Assembly (NCBI RefSeq): GCF_001971785.1
Contig: NZ_CP019389.1
Coordinates: 3,359,001 to 3,423,000, forward strand
DNA length: 64,000 nt
Reading direction: 5' to 3'
From: Seonamhaeicola sp. S2-3
GTDB lineage: Bacteria; Bacteroidota; Bacteroidia; Flavobacteriales; Flavobacteriaceae
The position numbers were made by a program, and so were the translations under genes. The first letter of the stretch is position 1. Each line of letters opens with the position of its first letter. A model generated the notes under the pieces. That model searched no databases, had not been told where the DNA came from, and saw only the letters and a program-made list of their open reading frames with translations. Below, piece after piece: positions 43,202 to 51,313 of the stretch.

Positions 43202-45982
43202 ATGAATACTAATATTTTAGACGTAAACCCCAAAGAAAACATTATTATTAAAGGGGCTAAATTGCATAATCTTAAAAATATTGACGTTGTTATACCAAGA
43301 AACCAATTAGTGGTTATAACAGGCTTATCTGGTTCTGGCAAATCAAGTTTGGCTTTTGATACCTTATATGCTGAAGGACAAAGACGATATGTAGAGAGCC
43401 TATCAAGTTATGCGCGCCAGTTTTTAGGCAGACTTAACAAACCTAAGGTAGATTATATAAAAGGAATTGCTCCTGCAATTGCCATTGAACAAAAAGTAAA
43501 TTCAACCAATCCACGCTCTACGGTTGGTACAACTACCGAAATTTACGACTACCTAAAATTACTTTTTGCAAGAATAGGAAAAACCTTCTCTCCTATTTCT
43601 GGAAAAGAAGTAAAAAAGGATACTGTAACAGATGTGCTTAACTACTTAAAAACTTTTAATGAAGGAGAAAAATTACTACTTCTTGCTCCTATTCATTTAG
43701 AAGAAGGCAGAAGTATTGAAGACAAACTTAATGCTTTAAATCAGCAAGGATATGCCAGAATTAAAGTTAATAATGTTGTTGTTAGAATTAATGAAGCCGA
43801 AATTTCAGATGGTGATAATTTTCAATTAGTAGTAGATAGAGTTATAGTTAAACACGAAGAAGATTTTTACAACAGATTAGCAGATGCTATTCAAACAGCG
43901 TTTTTTGAAGGTAAGGGAGAATGCGCTATTGAAACACTAAAAGATAAAAATATTCATGTTTTTAGCAATAAATTTGAGCTAGATGGCATATCGTTTTTAG
44001 AGCCTAACGTGCATCTTTTTAGTTTTAATAACCCTTACGGTGCCTGCCCTAAATGCGAAGGTTACGGTGATATTATAGGCATTGATGAAGATTTAGTGAT
44101 ACCAAACACAGCACTTTCAATATATGAGAACGCTATATTCCCATGGCGTGGTGAAAGCATGAGTTGGTACAAAGATCAACTGGTTAATAATTCGCATAAA
44201 TTCAATTTCCCTATTCACAAACCGTATTTTGAATTAAGTGAAGAACAAAAGCAACTTATCTGGACAGGAAACAAGTATTTTGAAGGCTTAAATTCATTTT
44301 TCGCAGAATTAGAAGCTAAGGCATACAAAATTCAAAACCGTGTAATGTTATCTCGCTACCGCGGAAAAACCAAATGTAAAGCTTGCAATGGTAAACGCCT
44401 AAGAGCTGAAGCTAACTATGTTAAAATTGCAGGCGCTTCTATTACAGATTTGGTTGAAATGCCTTTAAAAAAACTAGCTATTTTCTTCAAACAATTAGAA
44501 TTGAATGACTATGATGCAAAAGTTGCTAAAAGATTACTAAAAGAAATAAATAACAGGTTAACATTTTTATCTAATGTTGGTTTAGATTACTTAACCTTAA
44601 ACCGACGTTCTAACACCTTATCAGGTGGAGAAAGCCAAAGAATTAATTTAGCCACCTCCTTAGGAAGTAGTTTAGTAGGCTCTATGTATATTTTAGATGA
44701 GCCCAGTATTGGCTTACACCCAAAAGACACAGAAAGACTCATTTCTGTATTAAAATCGTTACGAGATTTAGGAAACACCGTAATTGTTGTTGAACACGAT
44801 GAGGACATCATGAAAGCAGCCGATGATATTATTGACATTGGTCCCGAGGCAGGAACTTTTGGAGGTCATATTGTTGCAGAAGGAAGTTATAAAGATATTT
44901 TAGCCTCAGAATCTTTAACAGCGCAATATTTAAATGAAACATTAAAAATTGAAGTCCCTAAAACTAGAAGAACTTCAAAATATCATGTTGATATTATTGG
45001 CGCTCGAGAAAATAACTTAAAAAATATTGATGTTTCATTTCCGTTAGGAATGTTAACCGTAGTTACTGGAGTTTCTGGTAGTGGAAAAAGCACATTGGTT
45101 AAAAAAATTCTATTTCCAGCGCTTCAAAAAGAACTTACAGACTTCAGTGATAAACCTGGTCAATTCACATCTTTAAAAGGAAATTATAGCAACATAAAAA
45201 CTATTGAATTTGTAGACCAAAACCCTATTGGAAGGTCCTCGCGCTCTAACCCTGTTACTTATATTAAAGCTTACGATGACATACGTTCATTATTTGCTAA
45301 TCAAAAACTTAGCAAAATAAGAAACTATCAAGCAAAACATTTTTCATTTAATGTTGATGGCGGAAGATGCGAAACCTGTAAAGGCGAAGGTGAAGTAACT
45401 ATTGAAATGCAATTTATGGCCGATGTGCATTTAGAGTGTGAAACCTGCAAAGGAAAACGCTTTAAAAAAGAAGTATTAGAAGTTACGTACGCCAACAAAA
45501 ATATTGATGACATTTTAAATTTCACAATTGATGATGCCATTGCTTTTTTTGATGCCAATAATTTAACTAAAATAAAAAACAAACTTCAACCATTACAAGA
45601 TGTAGGGCTGGGTTATGTTACTTTAGGACAAAGCTCCTCTACTCTTTCTGGTGGCGAAGCGCAACGCATAAAATTAGCTTCGTTTTTAGGTAAAGGAAAT
45701 AAAGCAGAAAAAGCACTTTTTATTTTTGACGAGCCTACAACCGGATTGCATTTTCATGATATTAAAAAACTATTAAAATCATTTAATGCTTTAATTGATA
45801 ATGGTCATTCTATTATTGTTGTAGAACATAATATTGAACTTATTAAATGCGCAGACTATATTATTGATTTAGGTCCAGAAGGTGGTGAAAATGGCGGAAA
45901 ATTAATAGCCTCTGGAACACCCGAAGAAATAATAAAAATAAAAACATCTTCAACCGGAAAGTATTTAAAAGAGAAACTTTAA
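43202..45982 (+). CDS. uvrA: Excinuclease ABC subunit A (UvrA)
   Basis: This is a 926-residue protein from the ATG at 43202. It carries two ABC-type ATPase halves. The first has Walker A GLSGSGKSS (residues 41-49) and signature TLSGGESQR. The second has Walker A GVSGSGKST and signature TLSGGEAQR. Zinc-finger cysteines appear as CPKCEGYGD and CKACNGKR in the first half and CETCKGEGEV plus CETCKGKRF in the second. UvrA dimers, with UvrB, scan DNA for bulky lesions in nucleotide excision repair. It is monocistronic, with its own -7 box and a strong terminator. Confidence 0.96.
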   Translation: MNTNILDVNPKENIIIKGAKLHNLKNIDVVIPRNQLVVITGLSGSGKSSLAFDTLYAEGQRRYVESLSSYARQFLGRLNKPKVDYIKGIAPAIAIEQKVNSTNPRSTVGTTTEIYDYLKLLFARIGKTFSPISGKEVKKDTVTDVLNYLKTFNEGEKLLLLAPIHLEEGRSIEDKLNALNQQGYARIKVNNVVVRINEAEISDGDNFQLVVDRVIVKHEEDFYNRLADAIQTAFFEGKGECAIETLKDKNIHVFSNKFELDGISFLEPNVHLFSFNNPYGACPKCEGYGDIIGIDEDLVIPNTALSIYENAIFPWRGESMSWYKDQLVNNSHKFNFPIHKPYFELSEEQKQLIWTGNKYFEGLNSFFAELEAKAYKIQNRVMLSRYRGKTKCKACNGKRLRAEANYVKIAGASITDLVEMPLKKLAIFFKQLELNDYDAKVAKRLLKEINNRLTFLSNVGLDYLTLNRRSNTLSGGESQRINLATSLGSSLVGSMYILDEPSIGLHPKDTERLISVLKSLRDLGNTVIVVEHDEDIMKAADDIIDIGPEAGTFGGHIVAEGSYKDILASESLTAQYLNETLKIEVPKTRRTSKYHVDIIGARENNLKNIDVSFPLGMLTVVTGVSGSGKSTLVKKILFPALQKELTDFSDKPGQFTSLKGNYSNIKTIEFVDQNPIGRSSRSNPVTYIKAYDDIRSLFANQKLSKIRNYQAKHFSFNVDGGRCETCKGEGEVTIEMQFMADVHLECETCKGKRFKKEVLEVTYANKNIDDILNFTIDDAIAFFDANNLTKIKNKLQPLQDVGLGYVTLGQSSSTLSGGEAQRIKLASFLGKGNKAEKALFIFDEPTTGLHFHDIKKLLKSFNALIDNGHSIIVVEHNIELIKCADYIIDLGPEGGENGGKLIASGTPEEIIKIKTSSTGKYLKEKL

Positions 45983-45989
45983 AAGACAA

Positions 45990-46020
45990 AAAGACCACAA
46001 ATTATGTGGTCTTTCTTTTT
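45990..46020 (+). terminator. Rho-independent terminator of uvrA
   Basis: AAAGACCACA and TGTGGTCTTT form a 10-bp perfect stem with a 5-base loop and a T-rich tail (CTTTTT), 7 bases after the uvrA stop. Confidence 0.92.
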
Positions 46021-46262
46021 ATATTAAAACATATTTAAATTACAAATTATACCTTACCTCTATATCTCCCTTATTATAACAAACACACACATAACTATTA
46101 ATTCATCTTTTACTTGCTACAAAAAAACAGGCATAATTTAAATTATTTTTCTAATTTTTTACAGTCTTTAGTAAAATTTCCAGCTATAGTTTAGTAGTTT
46201 TTCATAGAATTACAAACAAGACTTCCTGAAACCCCCATCTATATTAATAATAACATCCTCAA

Positions 46263-47129
46263 CTAAAACTTACTAAGTCTTTTTCCATCAACCACCATAT
46301 GGCATGTACAATTATTTTTTCTGTAATACCCCCTACAATGAAGGCTATGTAATATTCTTTCTTTAGGTTTTGTGAAAATAACATCACTAAAAAGCGCTCC
46401 AAAATTACTAATACTTATAGAAGTATCTATAGCTTTAACATAATGCCACCAATTTTTAGGTATAAATAAAACGTCACCTGGTTTTAATATTACACTCATA
46501 AAATCCACATCTTTAAACTTAGGATGTGTATTTTCATTATAATTATTAATATCAACTTCGCTTGAAACTGCACCAAGTTCATATTTTTTACTTATATACA
46601 TTTTACTGTTATACTTAGGAGATACAAGAATAACTAACTTTCTCCCCATTACTTGTGCTAATAAATTATTTAAAGAATCATAATGCAACCCTGTAACTGT
46701 ACCAGGAGGACCAACCCACGCAAAAATATCATTAACCTTAGTATATTTTGTAAATATAGAAAAGTCCACATCCTGTTTTAAATGAGGAAACAGACGAAAT
46801 ATTTCAAATAAAGTTAAATAAGCTGGTGTTTTTTTATCCTCAGGCTTGCTATTCTTAATGTTTTCAATAAAGTCTTTCAGGTTTTGCTGAGTGAAATTAG
46901 TATCATTTTGATTGTTAGCTCCAACTTCAAGTGTAACTGGGTTTTTTACCTCTAACTTAGAAAGAAAATCCAAGCTCCATTTTTTTGTAGCTTCCCAATT
47001 ATTACCATACCCCTTTAAAAGTATTGGTGTATTCTTATTAAGATATGATTTTTTAAAGTTTTTAGAATCAAAATTTGTAGTTTCTAAAACCGGGGTGCTT
47101 TTTGATAAAATTTGCTCTTGTATATCCAT
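46263..47129 (-). CDS. JmjC/cupin-8-like 2-oxoglutarate-dependent dioxygenase
   Basis: This 288-residue cupin has GLHYDSLNNLLAQVMGRK, in which His-x-Asp are expected Fe(II) ligands, and FIPKNWWHYVKAI with the third ligand His. A Lys after the first ligand pair (MGRK) may bind 2-oxoglutarate. The overall layout resembles FIH-like JmjC hydroxylases. The C-terminal 25 residues contain HCRGYYRKNNCTCHM, a compact Cys/His cluster that might bind a metal. It is monocistronic. The substrate is unknown; ribosomal proteins or other proteins are typical for bacterial members. Confidence 0.8.
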   Translation of the reverse strand: MDIQEQILSKSTPVLETTNFDSKNFKKSYLNKNTPILLKGYGNNWEATKKWSLDFLSKLEVKNPVTLEVGANNQNDTNFTQQNLKDFIENIKNSKPEDKKTPAYLTLFEIFRLFPHLKQDVDFSIFTKYTKVNDIFAWVGPPGTVTGLHYDSLNNLLAQVMGRKLVILVSPKYNSKMYISKKYELGAVSSEVDINNYNENTHPKFKDVDFMSVILKPGDVLFIPKNWWHYVKAIDTSISISNFGALFSDVIFTKPKERILHSLHCRGYYRKNNCTCHMVVDGKRLSKF

Positions 47130-47255
47130 AAATACTTTTATTTAATGCTTAAATTAATAGTATTTTTTTTTCATTAACAAATATACTCCGCTAAAAACCT
47201 ATTTGTTAGCCAAAATTATTGAGCTATTATAAACAATACCAATTTTAATTTTTTT

Positions 47256-47272
47256 TTGGCACGCTGTTTGTA
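47256..47272 (+). promoter_or_regulatory. Sigma54-like (-24/-12) promoter
   Basis: TTGGCACGCTGTTTGTA matches the sigma54 consensus YTGGCACGnnnnTTGCW except for T in place of C at the -12 element. The invariant GG at -24 is 10 bases from the GT at -12, the required spacing. It is 37 bases before the ATG of the secreted protein at 47309. No TAnnTTTG box is visible in this gap. Confidence 0.7.
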
Positions 47273-47308
47273 AATAACTAAGCGTATTCACATTTAAACT
47301 TTACAATT

Positions 47309-48496
47309 ATGAAAAAATTACTATTTATTTTAGCAGGATTTATCCTTACAGGATTAACTGTTAACGCAGCAACCACCAACACAAATAATGATTCTAACAC
47401 ATCTACTTATATTGGAGGTTATAGCAATTCTTTCATATTTGTAGAAAATGGTATTGAGTTTTCTGTTTTCAGAGATGGTCAATTCGATTTTAATATTTTA
47501 CGCAGAAACTCTCGTTTAAATGTTTCTATAGGATCACCTCATGTAAACATTAGTTTTAATTCAGGATACGATTATAATGCCTATGTTCAATATGATGAAT
47601 ATGGAGCTATTATTCAAATTGAAAATACGCCAATATATTATGACTACTACGGACGTATTGTTCAAGCTGGAAATGTGAACATTTATTATAACAACTTTGG
47701 ATACGTAAATAGAATTGGCGGCTTATACGTTCACTACAATAGATATAATAGATTCTCTCACTACACAGGTTTTATAAATGTTTATAACAGACATTATGTT
47801 TACAGACCTTGGCATAGATATTACAGCATTCCTTCTTACAAACACTGTGTGGTTTACAATCAGCCATACAGAAGATATTACAAACCTGTAAGATACGTTT
47901 ACTCTAGACCTTTTTATAACAATCACAGACCCGTAACTTCTGTTTATAGCAGACGTGGTAATACAATTTCTAAAAACAGAAAGTACGCAACCGTTAATAG
48001 AAGCTCTAGAAATGTAACCAGAGTAAATAGAAACGTAACTTCTAGGAGAAATTTATCAAAGATCCATAATAACAGAAATTCAAGAGTTTCTAACACAAAC
48101 AAAGTTGCTAATAATAACTCAAGAAATAATAATTCAGAATTTACTAGAAGAAGCAATAATACAAGTAAAAGCAATGTTAACAACAGTAGAACTTCAAATA
48201 ATGTAAACAGATCGAGTACAATAAAAAGAGAAAGAAATTATGTTACATCAAAAAAACCAATAAGCTCTAATTCTCGTAATTATAATAGCACAAGTTCTAG
48301 AAACACCTTGCAAATTGCAAGCAGATCTACAAGATCTTATCAAAAGGTAAATTCTAGACCAAGTGTACAAAGAAAAACTAGTACACCAAGTAGAACAACG
48401 GTGTCTAGAACATCAAAAAGCAACAACTCTAGAGCAACACAAAATAGAAGTTCCTCTAGTAACAATACAAGATCTACTCAAACAAGAAGAAGGTAA
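47309..48496 (+). CDS. Secreted basic low-complexity protein (Asn/Arg/Ser rich)
   Basis: This 395-residue protein has a cleavable signal peptide (residues about 1-20, MKKLLFILAGFILTGLTVNA). Residues about 30-130 form a Tyr/Asn-rich beta region with repeated YYxNxGxIxxI-like strands. Residues 140-200 are Tyr/His/Arg-rich (HRYYSIPSYKHCVVYNQPYRR). From about residue 215 to the end, it is low complexity, dominated by Asn, Ser, Arg and Thr, with very few acidic residues. It is probably exported and very basic. The sigma54-like promoter suggests conditional expression. A cell-surface, nucleic-acid or polysaccharide-binding role is possible; I recognise no enzyme domain. Confidence 0.78.
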   Translation: MKKLLFILAGFILTGLTVNAATTNTNNDSNTSTYIGGYSNSFIFVENGIEFSVFRDGQFDFNILRRNSRLNVSIGSPHVNISFNSGYDYNAYVQYDEYGAIIQIENTPIYYDYYGRIVQAGNVNIYYNNFGYVNRIGGLYVHYNRYNRFSHYTGFINVYNRHYVYRPWHRYYSIPSYKHCVVYNQPYRRYYKPVRYVYSRPFYNNHRPVTSVYSRRGNTISKNRKYATVNRSSRNVTRVNRNVTSRRNLSKIHNNRNSRVSNTNKVANNNSRNNNSEFTRRSNNTSKSNVNNSRTSNNVNRSSTIKRERNYVTSKKPISSNSRNYNSTSSRNTLQIASRSTRSYQKVNSRPSVQRKTSTPSRTTVSRTSKSNNSRATQNRSSSSNNTRSTQTRRR

Positions 48497-48503
48497 GATC
48501 TTA

Positions 48504-48577
48504 ACCGATTTGGTTGGTTAGTTGGAAAGCCCTGCGACATGTTTGCCTCAAAGCAAAATCGTGGGGTTTTCTCTTTT
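48504..48577. terminator. Structured double-hairpin terminator region
   Basis: A first small stem (TTAACC with GGTTAG, about 48511-48521) precedes a long stem. The arms GAAAGCCCTGCGA (48525-48537) and TCGTGGGGTTTTC (48559-48571) pair with several G-T wobbles, with TTTGC/GCAAA closing an inner hairpin. A T-rich tail follows. It lies between convergent genes. Confidence 0.65.
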
Positions 48578-50036
48578 AAAATAATTTCTTAAAAGTTTTA
48601 TTAACTATTTGAGAAATATCATACGACACCTTAAATTTTAACACCACAAATAGATAAATAACACCAATTAAAAGCGATTTTAAAGTTATATTTAAAACAG
48701 GATGAAAAGAAAAATCCCAGAAATAAAAAAGTAGAGCTATAAGCAAAATTAAGCCAATAGCTTTTATGGTATTCAATGTAAAAGGAAGCAATTTAAAATA
48801 CCTATACACAAAATATAGTTTTCCCGTATTATAAAAGAAAACAGCAATAAATGTAGCTAATGCAGCGCCATTAATACCTAACAACGGTATAAAAATCATG
48901 TTTAAAACCACCATTAACACAACTAAAACAACACCTAGAATAAGAACAACTTTATAATAATCGCTGTTAAATAAAATAGCGTTACTACTTCCTAAAATAG
49001 AATCATATAATTTAGCTACACTAATTAACAAAACCACATAAAGACCAACACTAAATTCTTCATCAATCAAAAGGTATAATTGATTAATATTCAGAATAAT
49101 TAACAAAAATATTAATCCACCAACAACAAGTAAATTAAGAGAACTTTTTTTATATAAATCTCCTAAAGCATCAAAATCTTTATCATTTAAATATTTAGCC
49201 GAAAGCGGTAGTAGAATTTGGTGCATAGAGCGTTGTGGCACCGCAATAACAGCAGCAATAAAAATAGCCACATTATAATAGGCAATTTGCTCTATTGGAA
49301 TGTATTTACCTAGCATTACTTTATCAACATCTAACAAAATAGTTGCTACAGAACCCGCTATTACAATTAAAGCTGAATATTTAATAATACTTTTAATATT
49401 ATTTAAGCGCTTAAACATAATAACAGGAAACTTTATGGTGAAAGCAAATATTTTCATCACAAGCATCCTTATAAGATAAACCCCAACTAAACCAATCATA
49501 AATTGCTCAATATCTATAAGCTCAAAATGCAGTAAAAGCAACAACACCATAGCACCTACTCTATGAAATACTTCTTTTAAAAAATTACCAAACACTGTTT
49601 TCATTTGTACTTTTGCCCAAGCAAAAAATACCTCAAAATAAGCTAGTGCAATAGCTATAACTATAGTGTGCCACAAATAATGTTTTATAATAGCATTTTC
49701 AGTAGAAAGAAATGCCCCTATACTTTCATAAAAAAAATACCCAATTAAAGTTACAGGAATAACTATTACCATAGGCAACAAAAGCATATAAGTTAAGAAA
49801 CTATTTAAAGACATTCTAGTTTTGAAAGACGTATAGAATTTAACCAACGTATTATGAACACCAAAAGACATTAAAGGCATCATTACATAAGCAGCTGATA
49901 GCATAAAACCAACCATTCCATAATATTCATCACTAAGAAACGCCGTATAAAGAAATAATGTATTAATAGCACCAACAAAAAATCCCAAATATGTTGAGAT
50001 AATATTTTTTAATGATTGCGACGCTACAATACCCAT
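48576..50036 (-). CDS. Oligosaccharide flippase (Wzx/MATE-like)
   Basis: This 486-residue polytopic membrane protein has 12 to 14 predicted transmembrane segments. The N-terminal SLKNIISTYLGFFVGAINTLFLYT and a mid-protein GVHNTLVKFYTSFKTRMS resemble the Wzx/RfbX flippase family. It should move a lipid-linked glycan across the inner membrane. It is the last gene of a minus-strand group (DUF4834, YfhO-like, GT4, flippase), so it probably exports a different glycan from that of the left-hand operon. The ends of the GT and flippase genes overlap by one base. Confidence 0.85.
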   Translation of the reverse strand: MGIVASQSLKNIISTYLGFFVGAINTLFLYTAFLSDEYYGMVGFMLSAAYVMMPLMSFGVHNTLVKFYTSFKTRMSLNSFLTYMLLLPMVIVIPVTLIGYFFYESIGAFLSTENAIIKHYLWHTIVIAIALAYFEVFFAWAKVQMKTVFGNFLKEVFHRVGAMVLLLLLHFELIDIEQFMIGLVGVYLIRMLVMKIFAFTIKFPVIMFKRLNNIKSIIKYSALIVIAGSVATILLDVDKVMLGKYIPIEQIAYYNVAIFIAAVIAVPQRSMHQILLPLSAKYLNDKDFDALGDLYKKSSLNLLVVGGLIFLLIILNINQLYLLIDEEFSVGLYVVLLISVAKLYDSILGSSNAILFNSDYYKVVLILGVVLVVLMVVLNMIFIPLLGINGAALATFIAVFFYNTGKLYFVYRYFKLLPFTLNTIKAIGLILLIALLFYFWDFSFHPVLNITLKSLLIGVIYLFVVLKFKVSYDISQIVNKTFKKLF

Positions 50037-51313
50037 TATATAAATTTAGAAAGGGTTTCTGTTAACTTTTTTCTGCTATATTTCTGCAAACCAATTGGCG
50101 AAGATTTAAGCGTATTTTCTTTGTACGCTTCATAATGCGCTAATATTATATTTTTAAGTGCATTATAATCCGTATAGTTAAAATAGTTCCCTGTATTAGT
50201 TTCTTTAATTATTTTTTCGACATCAGAACCTTTGGGTCCAATAGCTACAATAGGTCTATTTGAAACCATATATTCAAATAATTTACCAGGAATAATACTT
50301 TTGGTTTCTTCAGAATCTATTTCTATCAATAGCAATATTTGCGATTTCCTTTGAAATATAATTGCTTCTTTATGTGAAACATACCCTATATTATTTACAT
50401 AATCACTTAAATTAAATTTACTCAGTGATTCTGTTACATCTTCACTAACCGCACCAGCAAAATTTAATTGAAAATCTTCTGAAAATTCTTGATTTTCATT
50501 TACTATGTCTCTCAAAACTTTCCATAAAACCTCAGGGTTTCTTTTTGATAATAAAGACCCTATGTGCGCTAAAGTAAACTTAGAATCTAAATCAACTTTC
50601 TTAACAGATTCATAATCAAAACCATTAGTAATAACCTCTATAGGTTTTGATGTTAATTTAGAGAATTCATGCTTTGTTATAGCGCTAGTAACAATAACTT
50701 GATCTGCAGTGTTTAAAACACTACTTTCTAAAAACCGATGCTTTTTTTGAGAGCGCTTGTTTAATTTTAGCTTTTTATGATACCCTATAGTTGTCCAAGG
50801 ATCCCTAAAATCAGCAATCCACTTCACTCCTAGCTTATCCTTAAGCTGCATACCTATTAAGTGCAAACTATGAGGTGGCCCTGTTGTTATAACTGTTTCT
50901 ATGTTTTCTTTTGAAATATAATCTGAAAGAAACTTAACCGATGGTGACACCCAATTTTTTCTAGCATCTGGAATAAAAAAGTTACCACGTACATAAAGCA
51001 TTATTTTTTCAATTAAACTTTGGTTTTCTGCTTCTGAAATAATGCCTTTACTAATGGTGTTAGATTTTCTTTTTGAAAAAAACCTAGCTAGCTTATACGG
51101 TTCTTTTATAGGGAGCTTCAACACTTTTAAATTTGCAGAAACTTCTTTATTTAAAGTCTCATCTAGTAAAGCATAATTAGGATTTTTAGGTACAAACACT
51201 ATAGGTTCAATGTTAAAATCTGGTAAGTATTTCACAAATTTTAACCACCGCTGCACACCAGGTCCACCAGCAGGAGGCCAATAATACGTTATGATTAGTG
51301 CTTTTTTACGCAC
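50036..51313 (-). CDS. Glycosyltransferase (GT4-like; GTG start)
   Basis: This is a 425-residue GT-B fold protein from the GTG at 51313. A longer frame back to 51361 has no better start and would extend the overlap. The first residues are RKKALIITYYWPPAGGPGVQR, the usual N-terminal nucleotide-sugar enzyme pattern. TDQVIVTS, ITNGFDYES and AHIGSLLSKRNPEVL follow, then PGKLFEYMVSNRPIVAIG. The start overlaps the stop of the YfhO-like gene by 8 bases (GTGCGTAA), which suggests translational coupling. The acceptor is unknown. Confidence 0.85.
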   Translation of the reverse strand: MRKKALIITYYWPPAGGPGVQRWLKFVKYLPDFNIEPIVFVPKNPNYALLDETLNKEVSANLKVLKLPIKEPYKLARFFSKRKSNTISKGIISEAENQSLIEKIMLYVRGNFFIPDARKNWVSPSVKFLSDYISKENIETVITTGPPHSLHLIGMQLKDKLGVKWIADFRDPWTTIGYHKKLKLNKRSQKKHRFLESSVLNTADQVIVTSAITKHEFSKLTSKPIEVITNGFDYESVKKVDLDSKFTLAHIGSLLSKRNPEVLWKVLRDIVNENQEFSEDFQLNFAGAVSEDVTESLSKFNLSDYVNNIGYVSHKEAIIFQRKSQILLLIEIDSEETKSIIPGKLFEYMVSNRPIVAIGPKGSDVEKIIKETNTGNYFNYTDYNALKNIILAHYEAYKENTLKSSPIGLQKYSRKKLTETLSKFI

